Origin: Prevotella sp.
GTDB taxonomy: Bacteria > Bacteroidota > Bacteroidia > Bacteroidales > Bacteroidaceae
Length of the DNA stretch: 48,593 nucleotides
Direction: 5' to 3'
Assembly (NCBI GenBank): GCA_017475265.1
Contig: JAFVFY010000016.1
Location: forward strand, 1 to 48,593
Shown here: piece by piece, positions 34,206-42,468 of the stretch
Layout of the letters: the number at the start of each line of letters is the position of its first letter
Numbering within the stretch: position 1 is the first letter of the stretch
Made by a program: the position numbers and the translations under genes
Notes under the pieces: model-generated
The model's database searches: none
What the model saw: only the letters and a program-made list of their open reading frames with translations
What the model was told of the DNA's origin: nothing

Positions 34206-35222
34206 TTGGTAACCGTTGCAGTATTGATGACATGTCATAACCGAAGGGAAAAGACCCTGCGGTGCTTGGAGTCGTTGTATGAAGCCCTCAACTCTCAACT
34301 CTCCGCTCGGCCGAAGGACGCTTGCGCAGCAAGAACTCTCAACTCTCAACTCTCAATTCTCAATTCTCAATTCTCAACTCTTAACTCTCAACTCTCTACC
34401 GAGGTGTTCCTCACCGACGATGGCTGTACTGATGGCACTGCCGAGGCCGTTCTTTCCAACGCCCAACACTCCAATGGTCAAATAGTAAATAGTCCAATAG
34501 TCCAATACCCAACGCCCAACATTCACATCATCCAAGGCGACGGCAACCTCTACTGGGCCGGCGGAATGAGACTTGCCTGGCGTGAGGCCATGAAAGAAGG
34601 CCCGTGGGACTACTACCTGCTGCTCAACGATGACACCGTGCTCAACAACGACGCGCTTGTCACGCTCTTCGACGCCGAGCGCTATTGCCAGGAACATTTC
34701 GGCCGTGAGGGCATCGTCTCGGGCATGGTCTGCGACCCCTCCGATACCTCGCGCATCACCTATGGCGGCGAGGTATTCATCAGCCGCTTCACAGGCCGTC
34801 GGCGTATGCTCGGCCCCGCTGACGAACCCCAGCTCTGCGACTGGACTCACGCTAATATCCTACTTGTACCACAATGTGTGGTGGAAGAGCACGGCATCCT
34901 CTACGAGGGCTACCGCCACGGTCAGGCCGACCTGGACTATGGCTACCGTGCCCGCAGAAAGGGCATCCCAGTGGTGGTGACACCAAAGGCATGTGGTACC
35001 TGTCCTTTCGATCATCCCAACATTCAAGGCATAGAGGAGCGGCTATGCGCCATGACACTTACAGAGCGTCGCGAATACCTGAATCACCCGCTACACAGCG
35101 ATGCCGACTACCTCACGATGATTCGCCGGTGTATGCCGGCGAAATATCCTCTCACTTGGTTCTTCAGGAAGTTAAACCTCTATGCACCTCGTCTCTACTA
35201 TTGGCTGAACAAAAAAAGATGA
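34206..35222 (+). CDS. Family 2 glycosyltransferase
   Basis: A GT-A fold transferase of 338 residues, rhamnosyl/galactofuranosyl-type by look. The first beta strand VTVAVLMTCHNRR only fits if translation begins at the TTG at 34206; the first ATG (34227) would cut the nucleotide-binding strand. Upstream in-frame sequence hits a stop at 34179. The DxD-like motif is LLNDDT and the acceptor region is GDGNLYWAGGM. Two repeat-derived segments interrupt the fold: residues about 28-64 (between the first helix and TEVFLTDDGCTDG) and about 88-105. Confidence 0.88.
   Translation: MVTVAVLMTCHNRREKTLRCLESLYEALNSQLSARPKDACAARTLNSQLSILNSQFSTLNSQLSTEVFLTDDGCTDGTAEAVLSNAQHSNGQIVNSPIVQYPTPNIHIIQGDGNLYWAGGMRLAWREAMKEGPWDYYLLLNDDTVLNNDALVTLFDAERYCQEHFGREGIVSGMVCDPSDTSRITYGGEVFISRFTGRRRMLGPADEPQLCDWTHANILLVPQCVVEEHGILYEGYRHGQADLDYGYRARRKGIPVVVTPKACGTCPFDHPNIQGIEERLCAMTLTERREYLNHPLHSDADYLTMIRRCMPAKYPLTWFFRKLNLYAPRLYYWLNKKR
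34288..34398 (+). repeat. AACTCTCAACTCTCAATTC repeat array inside the GT2 gene
   Basis: A block of AACTCTC and AATTCTC units, interrupted by a 35-base GCTCGGCCGAAGGACG / CTTGCGCAGCAAG segment that can form a small hairpin. It reads through in frame as a Leu-Asn-Ser-Gln-rich stretch. The sense strand of the array is free of G. Confidence 0.9.
34468..34520 (+). repeat. AATAGTCCAATAGTCC repeat inside the GT2 gene
   Basis: Units such as GTCAAATAGTAAATAGTCC and AATAGTCCAATACCC lie in frame just before the conserved IHIIQGDGNLYW block. They are the inverse complement of the ATTTGACTATT family in murF-alr. Confidence 0.75.
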
Positions 35223-35247
35223 ACAACGAATTGCACGTATTTCACGA

Positions 35248-36267
35248 ATGGCAATGAAGAAAGACATTAACTGGATAAACGCCATAAAGGCCATTTGTAT
35301 GCTGATGGTCTATGTGGTCCACTGCGAGTCGTACTACGGCCTGTGGCTAGGCCACGTGAACGTTTTCCTGCACCCAGTATATGTTAATGCTTTCTTCTTC
35401 GTGAGTGGCTATCTGCTGTTCCGCAAACAGCTGTCTCAGCCCATTATCGACGAGCCACGCGACAAATACATTTCAAATGGCGGGGAAGGTCGTAAGATGT
35501 TGGCCAACATCATATTCCGCCTGTGGCTTCCAGCTTTTATTTTCTCCATCATCTGCTTCCTGCCCAACATGTTACTCAAGGGCGAGACCTCGTTGATAGG
35601 CAGTTTTCTGTACAAGACCGTCGGCGGAGGCACCTATTGGTTTGTCGGTGCACTTCTCGTGTGTCAGCTATTCATCCTTTCCCTGCTGCTCACCCGGCAA
35701 CGTTCCGTGTGGTTCTATGCCGTGGTGCTTGGACTGGTGGCTGTGGCAGGCACCGCTGCCCTACCCTATTATGACTTCATACCCAACTATTATGCTTTCC
35801 AGCTGGCGCCGCTATGCATGAGTTTTCTCGCCCTGGGAGCACTCTACTGGCACTATGAGCAACGTCTCACCTTCCATCGCTCTGCCCTCATGCTCCTGGG
35901 TATGACTGTGGTCTACGTGGCCTATTTCATCATCCTGCGCCATGATGCCCTGACAGTCATCAGCATGGGACTGTTCAATCTTCCGGGGTTCGTGGGCAGT
36001 GCCCTAGGCTGCCTGCTCATGGTCGCAGTATGTAAGCGGCTGCCACGTATTGGTTTTCTCACGTTTATTGGCCAGAACAGCATCGTGTTCTACCTGTTGA
36101 GCGGTGCCGTGCCAGTGGTCGTAAACATGGCGTTCAAGCGCATCATACCCATGCCCGGCATTGTTGACCTGCTTGTCTACATTGCCGTCTGTATAGCCCT
36201 CGCAGCTGCCATCACCTTCGTTATCGTACGCTATCTGCCATTCCTAACCGACATAAGAAAAAGATGA
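35248..36267 (+). CDS. Acyltransferase family 3 membrane protein
   Basis: A 339-residue polytopic protein with about ten helices, of the acyltransferase-3 type that O-acetylates polysaccharides across the membrane. The N-terminal motif INWINAIKAICMLMVYVVHCE includes the family's conserved His, and NAFFFVSGYLLF follows. The start could be the ATG at 35248 or at 35254; the second gives MKKDINW. Its stop overlaps the next start by four bases. Confidence 0.88.
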   Translation: MAMKKDINWINAIKAICMLMVYVVHCESYYGLWLGHVNVFLHPVYVNAFFFVSGYLLFRKQLSQPIIDEPRDKYISNGGEGRKMLANIIFRLWLPAFIFSIICFLPNMLLKGETSLIGSFLYKTVGGGTYWFVGALLVCQLFILSLLLTRQRSVWFYAVVLGLVAVAGTAALPYYDFIPNYYAFQLAPLCMSFLALGALYWHYEQRLTFHRSALMLLGMTVVYVAYFIILRHDALTVISMGLFNLPGFVGSALGCLLMVAVCKRLPRIGFLTFIGQNSIVFYLLSGAVPVVVNMAFKRIIPMPGIVDLLVYIAVCIALAAAITFVIVRYLPFLTDIRKR

Positions 36268-37307
36268 ATGTAGGCCTTATCCTCCCCGGTTCCCTTTGGT
36301 ACGCACCCTACATGCGCATCTATACCCGCCTTCTCGACGGGCTGGGCATCCCTTATGGTATCATCTCGTGGAACCGTGAGGGCGATGACCACGCAGAGGG
36401 TTTCCAGTATCAGGTGTCCTGTCCGCAGGGCCACGGCTCTGCCAGTTTCAGTGCCTACCGTGGCTATATCAGCTTCATCCGTCGCACAATACGTGAACAG
36501 GGATTCGACCGTCTCATTGTCTTTGGCCCGCAGATGACCTGCCTGCTCTCGCCGCTACTGCTTTCCCGCTTCCGCCATCGTTACATCATCGATTACCGCG
36601 ACCTCAGCATCGAGCAGCGTCCTGGCTTCCGCCAGCTTTTTGCTCTCATGCTGCGCTACAGTTGCGCCAACGTAGTGTCCTCACCGGGTTTCCTGCCACA
36701 TCTACCGAAAGCAGAGTACATACTGTCACATAATCTACAGACCCACCCCCGGCCCCTCACTGTTGAGGGAGGGGGTTATAAAGTCCTCACCATCGGTGCC
36801 ATCCGCGACCTAGAGGCGAATATGGAAGTGGTGAAAGCGCTTGCCAACCGAGAAGGCTATGCTATGCAGTTCGTTGGCAAAGGCCATGCTGCACCGATCA
36901 TAGAGAACTACTGCAAGGAACACGACATCAGGAACGTGTCGTTCACCGGTTTCTACGAGAAAGAGCAAGAAGCAGCATACGTAGAGCAGTGTACAGTAAT
37001 GAACATCTTCTATCCCCGTGTCATCACCCACGATACGGCCCTCTCCAACCGTTTCTACCTCTCGCTTCAGCACCATAAGCCCATGATTGTGACACGGGGC
37101 ACTACACAGGGCGACTATGCCGAGCGCTATGGCGTGGGCGTTGCCGTCGATGACTGTCACGACCTCGCCGAACGTCTGTGTGATTTCCTCAACCAAGACC
37201 GCTCTGCCTACGAGCGGCGTTGTGACGACCTGCTGGCACAGTTCATGGAAGACCAGAAACGCTTCGAGGCCGCAGTGGCAGAATTTGTCGGAAAAAGAAA
37301 GACCTAA
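36264..37307 (+). CDS. Glycosyltransferase (GT-B-like)
   Basis: A 347-residue cytoplasmic protein of GT-B layout. The N-terminal half is MNVGLILPGSLWYAPYMRIYTRLLDG and IDYRDLS; the C-terminal half has VLTIGAIRDLEANMEVVKALA and FVGKGHAAPIIENYC, the usual nucleotide-sugar side. No specific donor is evident. A single GC-rich hairpin repeat encodes Thr-His-Pro-Arg-Pro and a Gly run at the hinge between the halves (about residues 160-171). Confidence 0.78.
   Translation: MNVGLILPGSLWYAPYMRIYTRLLDGLGIPYGIISWNREGDDHAEGFQYQVSCPQGHGSASFSAYRGYISFIRRTIREQGFDRLIVFGPQMTCLLSPLLLSRFRHRYIIDYRDLSIEQRPGFRQLFALMLRYSCANVVSSPGFLPHLPKAEYILSHNLQTHPRPLTVEGGGYKVLTIGAIRDLEANMEVVKALANREGYAMQFVGKGHAAPIIENYCKEHDIRNVSFTGFYEKEQEAAYVEQCTVMNIFYPRVITHDTALSNRFYLSLQHHKPMIVTRGTTQGDYAERYGVGVAVDDCHDLAERLCDFLNQDRSAYERRCDDLLAQFMEDQKRFEAAVAEFVGKRKT
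36743..36774. repeat. Half GC-rich hairpin element inside the glycosyltransferase gene
   Basis: GACCCACCCCCGGCCCCTCA, a short loop and GAGGGAGGGGG. It matches the left half of the element at 11308, without a right half. Confidence 0.75.
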
Positions 37308-37334
37308 TCATCGTAAATACAAATAATAACGACT

Positions 37335-37946
37335 ATGTTTTCAGCACTGAAAGAATACCTGTTCCGCTATAAGCGCGGACTCTACATTTTCTACCACCGC
37401 TACTTTGGATTCCGAAAGAAGGATTTCGGCTATTACGGCGAGCACGTGTCACTCATCCCGCCACTCACCATCACCAATCCCCATAACGTGTATCTCTATG
37501 GCTACAACGGCATCTTCGACGCACGTATTCTGTCGCCAAAGGCACGCTTTATCATGAAGCAGCATAGTGGTGCAGCCCAAGGACTTAACGTTGTCACTGG
37601 CGGTCATCCTTACCTGCCTAGGCAGTTTTTCGACATGATTAAGAAAGATGCCTCCGATACCAGCTATGACCGTGACGTGGTGGTCGAGGAAGATGTTTGG
37701 ATAGGTGTCAACGTGACGTTGCTCTCGGGCGTAACTGTCGGACGAGGCTCTATCATCGGTGCCGGAGCCGTGGTAAGCAAGGACGTGCCGCCCTATAGCA
37801 TCGTGGGTGGCGTGCCAGCACGGTTCATCAAGTTCAAATGGACCATCGACGAGATATTGGAGCACGAACAAGCCATCTACCCAGAGGAGGAACGACTGTC
37901 GAGAGAAACGCTGGAAGATGTGTTCAAAAAGTATGCCACCCGTTAA
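37335..37946 (+). CDS. Hexapeptide acetyltransferase (WbbJ/Vat-like)
   Basis: A 203-residue left-handed beta-helix acyltransferase. Repeats run through [38 protein letters not shown], and [14 protein letters not shown] is the usual C-terminal block. The active-site His is probably in MKQHSG or TGGHPY. Last gene of the polysaccharide operon; the C-terminal helix is acidic and basic mixed. Likely an O- or N-acetyltransferase for a sugar of the same polymer. Confidence 0.88.
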   Translation: MFSALKEYLFRYKRGLYIFYHRYFGFRKKDFGYYGEHVSLIPPLTITNPHNVYLYGYNGIFDARILSPKARFIMKQHSGAAQGLNVVTGGHPYLPRQFFDMIKKDASDTSYDRDVVVEEDVWIGVNVTLLSGVTVGRGSIIGAGAVVSKDVPPYSIVGGVPARFIKFKWTIDEILEHEQAIYPEEERLSRETLEDVFKKYATR

Positions 37947-38025
37947 TCCAGCCATTTCCTTCTGAAAAAACTGTAAAATCTAAGCTTTTTCCTAAAGAAA
38001 TAGGTGTCGTCTCAATTCTTTTTCG

Positions 38026-38033
38026 TACTTTTG
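38026..38033 (+). promoter_or_regulatory. Promoter box of yidC
   Basis: TACTTTTG fits TAnnTTTG and is followed by GCAGCC; no clear TTTG upstream. Leader about 48 bases. Confidence 0.55.
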
Positions 38034-38086
38034 CAGCCAAAAATCACAAAACAAGGCAAAATAAAACGAAAAAGTAATAGAGAAAA

Positions 38087-39979
38087 ATGAACAGAGACAC
38101 ACTTATTGGCTTCATCCTCATTGCGGTAGTCCTCATCGGTTTTAGCTGGTGGAACCAGCCGTCGCAGGAAGAGGTTGATGCCTACTATCGTCAGCAGGAC
38201 AGTATTGCTGCTGCCCAGGCCAATGCCGAGAAGAAGAAGGCTGAGGCACAACAATTGGTTGAACAACAGGCCGAGGCCGCCGCACAGGGCGACACCACGG
38301 CCCTTTTCTATGCCGCCCTCAACGGCACCGACCAGCCCTTGACATTAAAGAACGACAAGGTGGAGCTGACCGTCAATACCAAGGGCGGCACCATCAGTAG
38401 CGCACGAATGAAGGGATTCCTCAACCGCGACAACACGGACGACGTAATGCTCTTCACCCGCGAAGGACAGCAGATGAACTTCATCCTCGAGGCTAAGGAA
38501 GACAACATCATTACCCGCGACCTCTTCTTCACGCCCACCGAGGCCACCGACAGCACCCTCACGCTTACCGCCCCCTCCGGTTCCCCCGGAGGGTATCTCC
38601 AGCTCCGTTACCGCCTGGGTCCCGACTATATGCTCCACTTCTCTTTGCAGACCGTCGGCATGGGCAAGCTCTTCAGCCCCACCCGCAAGACGATGGCTAT
38701 AGAATGGGAGGACTCCTGCCGCCAGCAGGAGAAGGGCTTTACGTTTGAGAACCAGCGCTCGGCTCTGACCTATAAGAAACGCGGTGGAGGCACCGACTAT
38801 CTTACGGAGACCAGCGACAAACAGGAGACCACCGAAGATGCCCTTGACTGGGTAGCCTTCAAAAACCAGTACTTCTCGGTCGTGCTCATCTCGAAGGACG
38901 GTTTCGAACCAGGAGCCATGCTCACCAGTACGCCGCAGGACAAGAGCACGCACATCCTGAAATACTATGATGCACGGCTCACCACGGCTTTTGACCCCAC
39001 GGGCGAGAAGCCGTCGGAGTTTGAGATGTACCTCGGTCCCAACAACTTCCGTCTGCTTCAGGACGTAGAGGAGCAAAGCGAGTTTGGCAAGGACCTCGAA
39101 ATGGAGCAGCTCGTCTATCTCGGCTGGCCACTCTTCCGCTACATCAACCGCTGGTTCACGCTCTATGTCTTCGACTGGCTCACCAGCTTTGGGTTCAACA
39201 TGGGTATCGTGCTCATCCTCATCACCTTGCTGCTGAAGGCCATCACCTACCCTATGGTGAAGAAGAGCTACATGTCGTCAGCCAAAATGCGCGTGCTGAA
39301 GCCGAAGCTCGACGAGGCCACGAAGCAATACGACAAGCCCGAGGATGCCATGCAGAAGCAGCAGGCTATGATGCAACTCTATTCGCAGTACGGCGTATCG
39401 CCCCTGGGCGGCTGTCTGCCCATGCTCATCCAGATGCCTATCTGGATTGCGATGTTCAACTTCGTGCCTAACGCCATACAGTTGCGCCGCGTCTCCTTCC
39501 TCTGGATGGACGACCTCTCGACCTACGACCCCATTCCCGTCATCGGACAGTGGAGCGAACAGCTGTGGCTCATCGGTGACCACCTCTCGCTGACGTGTAT
39601 CCTCTTCTGCGTCAGCAACCTGCTCTACTCCTACATGACCATGCGCCAGCAGCGCGACCAGATGGTGGGACAGCAGGCTGAGCAGATGAAGATGATGCAG
39701 TATATGATGTACGTCATGCCGCTGATGTTCTTCTTCATCTTCAACGACTACGGCTCGGGTCTGAACTTCTACTACTTTATCTCGCTGTTCTTCTCAGCCG
39801 CCATCATGTGGCTGCTCCGCAAGACCACCAATGACGCCAAGCTCCTCGCCATCCTCGAGGCCCGCTACAAGGAGAACCAGAACAACCCGAAGAAACAGAG
39901 CGGACTGGCAAAACGACTGGAAGAAATGCAGAAACGCGCCGCAGAGATGCAACAGCAGCAACGCAACGCCAAACGGTAA
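38087..39979 (+). CDS. yidC: Membrane protein insertase YidC
   Basis: Inserts and folds inner-membrane proteins with or without Sec. At 630 residues it is the Gram-negative long form: an N-terminal helix (about 5-20), a charged linker, a large periplasmic beta domain (about 75-350), then the conserved five-helix core starting near TSFGFNMGIVLILITLLLKAITYP, including GVSPLGGCLPMLIQMPIWIAMF. The C-terminus is basic and Gln-rich, as expected for ribosome contact. A Pro-Ser-Gly-Ser-Pro-Gly-Gly segment near residue 165 overlaps a CCCTCCGG/CCGGAGGG hairpin. Confidence 0.96.
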   Translation: MNRDTLIGFILIAVVLIGFSWWNQPSQEEVDAYYRQQDSIAAAQANAEKKKAEAQQLVEQQAEAAAQGDTTALFYAALNGTDQPLTLKNDKVELTVNTKGGTISSARMKGFLNRDNTDDVMLFTREGQQMNFILEAKEDNIITRDLFFTPTEATDSTLTLTAPSGSPGGYLQLRYRLGPDYMLHFSLQTVGMGKLFSPTRKTMAIEWEDSCRQQEKGFTFENQRSALTYKKRGGGTDYLTETSDKQETTEDALDWVAFKNQYFSVVLISKDGFEPGAMLTSTPQDKSTHILKYYDARLTTAFDPTGEKPSEFEMYLGPNNFRLLQDVEEQSEFGKDLEMEQLVYLGWPLFRYINRWFTLYVFDWLTSFGFNMGIVLILITLLLKAITYPMVKKSYMSSAKMRVLKPKLDEATKQYDKPEDAMQKQQAMMQLYSQYGVSPLGGCLPMLIQMPIWIAMFNFVPNAIQLRRVSFLWMDDLSTYDPIPVIGQWSEQLWLIGDHLSLTCILFCVSNLLYSYMTMRQQRDQMVGQQAEQMKMMQYMMYVMPLMFFFIFNDYGSGLNFYYFISLFFSAAIMWLLRKTTNDAKLLAILEARYKENQNNPKKQSGLAKRLEEMQKRAAEMQQQQRNAKR

Positions 39980-39987
39980 GAACGTGT

Positions 39988-40413
39988 ATGGAGAACAATG
40001 ACATACGCTGGCAACAGCGACTGCACAACTATAGCCGGGCACTGGCTAAACTGAACGAGGCGGCCGCCATAGTGGCTCGGTCGGCCGAATATGGTTACGA
40101 CGTGGATGAGCTTATAAATGAGGGGCTTATACAACGATTCGAATATACCCATGAACTGGCATGGAACGTGATGAAAGACTATGCTGAATACCAGGGTATG
40201 ACAGACATACGAGGTTCCCGCGACGCTATCAGATATGCACTACAGGCAAATCTCGTAAACGAGCGGGAGTGGATGAAATCGATTGAGGACAGGAACCTTT
40301 CGTCACATCATTACGACAGTGCTACGGCGGAAGCCGTGAGAAATAGAATTATCGGTTATTATCAGCCCATGTTCAATCACTTTGAGGAAACAATGAAATC
40401 CCTTCTGGCATGA
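39988..40413 (+). CDS. HepT-like HEPN toxin / HI0074 family protein
   Basis: A 141-residue helical protein of the nucleotidyltransferase-substrate-binding (HI0074) group. It carries the RX4HXY motif of HepT toxins as RNLSSHHY (R102, H107, Y109). In characterised type VII systems HepT is an RNase silenced when MntA adds AMP groups to that tyrosine. The start is 8 bases after yidC, and its stop overlaps the MntA-like start (ATGA), the usual tight toxin-antitoxin pairing. Activity here is inferred. Confidence 0.85.
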   Translation: MENNDIRWQQRLHNYSRALAKLNEAAAIVARSAEYGYDVDELINEGLIQRFEYTHELAWNVMKDYAEYQGMTDIRGSRDAIRYALQANLVNEREWMKSIEDRNLSSHHYDSATAEAVRNRIIGYYQPMFNHFEETMKSLLA

Positions 40414-42440
40414 AATACGGAATGTTACCTGAAGAGCTACAACAGATGCATGAAATCTTCGCGTCTGTGCCACATATCGAGGAAGTAACTTTATATGGTT
40501 CGCGTGCAAAAGGCACCAACAAGCCTTTCTCGGATGTGGACATTACACTCCTTGGCGATCAACTGACGGATGATGACCTCACGGAAGTAATGTACAAACT
40601 GTCAGAGTCGTCACTTCCATATTTCTACGATGTGTCAATCAAGCAAAATATCACCGACCCGGAACTGCTGAGTCACATAGAGCGTAGAGGGAAAGGCATA
40701 TATCGGAGACTGATGATGGCCATCGTTATTGCCCTGAGCACAACAATGGCATTTGGTCAGGCCTTTGACAACCTGCCCGACCCTATTGAGGATGCGAACA
40801 AGGTGGTGGATAACACCCCCGACAGCATCGCAAAGGCACTCATGTCACGCCCTCAGCCCGGCAGCTCGCGCAAAGGCGCCAATCCCGTGCTCTTCCTCAT
40901 CGGCAACTCTACCATGCGCAACGGCACGAAGGGCAACGGTTCGAACGGACAGTGGGGCTGGGGATATTTCGCCAACAAATACTTCGACGAAAGCAAGATC
41001 ACCGTTGAGAACCAGGCGCTCGGCGGCATGTCCACCCGAACCTTCTACACCGACCTCTGGCCCGCTGTTCATCAGGCATTGAAGCCCGGCGACTGGGTCA
41101 TTGTCTCTATAGGCCACAACGATACCGCCGACTACTTTGATGCCCGACGAGCCCGTGGCGTCATCCCCGGCGTAGACCCCGACACGATGATTGTCGGCTT
41201 CAACGAGCGTACACAAAAGCAGGACACTGTTTATAGCTACGGCACCTATCTGCGGAAGTATATCAACGACATCCGACAGAAAGGTGCCAACCCCATTCTT
41301 ATGTCGCTCACCCCCCGTGATGCCCGCGATGAGAATACAGGTAAGATTATCCGCAAGCCACAAACGGAGTGGGCAGCCTATATCGCAGCCGTGGAGGGTG
41401 TTCCCTTCGTTGACCTGAACGAGCGCAGCGGTGCAAAGCTTGACAGCTATAGCGAGTGGAAGCAACACTATCATTTCCTTGGCGACAAAATCCACACCTC
41501 GAAGTTCGGTGCTGAGATGAACGCCCTCAGTGCCGCCGAAGGTCTCTGGGAGAGTAAGAACCCGCTGCTCAAGCCGCTGCAGGCCATAATGCAGAACGTC
41601 GAGCCAGAGGTTTACGTAGTAGGGCACGCTTCCGAGCGTGCCAATCCTGCCTCTTCTGCAACGCTTGGAAGCGTTACCCACTATAGTCGTCCCCGCGTCT
41701 TTTTCACCGGCGACTCCACCGTGAAAAACTCCGACAAGGACGACGACGGCATGTGGGGCTGGGCCTCGCAGGCATATACCGTCTTCGACACGACGAAGGT
41801 GGTGCTAGTCAATGCAGCCCGCGCCGGACGCTCCACTCGCTCGTTCATCCGTGAGGGTCTCTGGGACAAGGTCTACAACTCCCTGCAACCCGGCGACTTC
41901 GTGACCATCCAGTTCGGCCACAACGACATTTGTCCCATCACCGACCAAAAGGCCCGTGGCGTCATCCCTGGCACTGCAGACACGCTCCACGTCTATCACA
42001 TGGACAACGACACCTACGAGGTGGTTTACTCCTTCGGCTGGTACCTGCGCAAGATGATTGACGACGTGCGCGAGAAGGGCGCCACGCCCATCCTCGTCTC
42101 CCTTACCCCGCGCAACGAATGGCCCGGCGGCAAGATTGAGCGTCGAGACGGCACCTACGGCAAATGGTACCGTGAGGTCGTGGAGGAGACAGGTGTGGAG
42201 TTCATCGACATGCACAATATCTCTGCCGACTTCCTCGACAAGAAATTCGCCGTAAAGCGCCTCTCGCCCGACAAGGAGAAAGCCAAGGAACAGCTTGCCG
42301 ACATCAAGCAGAAGGCTGGTGATACCTATTTCAAGAAAGACCACACCCACACCTCCAAGCTTGGTGCCCAGATGAACGCCCAGTCATTTGCCAAGGGCCT
42401 TCGCGACGCTCATCACGAACTGGCAAAATACCTGAAATAA
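40410..42440 (+). CDS. Fused MntA-like nucleotidyltransferase and double SGNH esterase
   Basis: A single 676-residue frame with three parts. Residues 1-100 are a minimal nucleotidyltransferase with GSX10DXD (G30-S31 to D42/D44), the MntA antitoxin signature, ending GKGIYRR as free MntA proteins do. Residues 102-117 are a signal-peptide-like core (AIVIALSTTMAFGQ). Two rhamnogalacturonan acetylesterase-like SGNH domains follow: GNST, GGMSTR, GHND, KIHTSKFG; then GDST, GRSTR, GHND, HTHTSKLG. A cytosolic enzyme upstream of an export signal makes little sense. Either this is a recent frame fusion (TGATGATGG at the joint would be a stop/start overlap in the adjacent frame) or translation restarts at 40713/40716. 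Confidence 0.75.
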   Translation: MKYGMLPEELQQMHEIFASVPHIEEVTLYGSRAKGTNKPFSDVDITLLGDQLTDDDLTEVMYKLSESSLPYFYDVSIKQNITDPELLSHIERRGKGIYRRLMMAIVIALSTTMAFGQAFDNLPDPIEDANKVVDNTPDSIAKALMSRPQPGSSRKGANPVLFLIGNSTMRNGTKGNGSNGQWGWGYFANKYFDESKITVENQALGGMSTRTFYTDLWPAVHQALKPGDWVIVSIGHNDTADYFDARRARGVIPGVDPDTMIVGFNERTQKQDTVYSYGTYLRKYINDIRQKGANPILMSLTPRDARDENTGKIIRKPQTEWAAYIAAVEGVPFVDLNERSGAKLDSYSEWKQHYHFLGDKIHTSKFGAEMNALSAAEGLWESKNPLLKPLQAIMQNVEPEVYVVGHASERANPASSATLGSVTHYSRPRVFFTGDSTVKNSDKDDDGMWGWASQAYTVFDTTKVVLVNAARAGRSTRSFIREGLWDKVYNSLQPGDFVTIQFGHNDICPITDQKARGVIPGTADTLHVYHMDNDTYEVVYSFGWYLRKMIDDVREKGATPILVSLTPRNEWPGGKIERRDGTYGKWYREVVEETGVEFIDMHNISADFLDKKFAVKRLSPDKEKAKEQLADIKQKAGDTYFKKDHTHTSKLGAQMNAQSFAKGLRDAHHELAKYLK

Positions 42441-42468
42441 TTGTACCGCTAAAAACGACCGTCTCATC

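Noticed and set aside
34227-35222. ATG start for the GT2 gene at 34227
   Set aside because: It would remove the first beta strand VTVAVL; the TTG at 34206 preserves the fold and no ATG exists upstream before an in-frame stop.
38572-38592. CCCTCCGG/CCGGAGGG hairpin in yidC as another inserted element
   Set aside because: Short, lacks the flanking ACCCACCCCC/GGGGGTGGG ends, and may be ordinary codon usage for Pro-Ser-Gly; not enough evidence.
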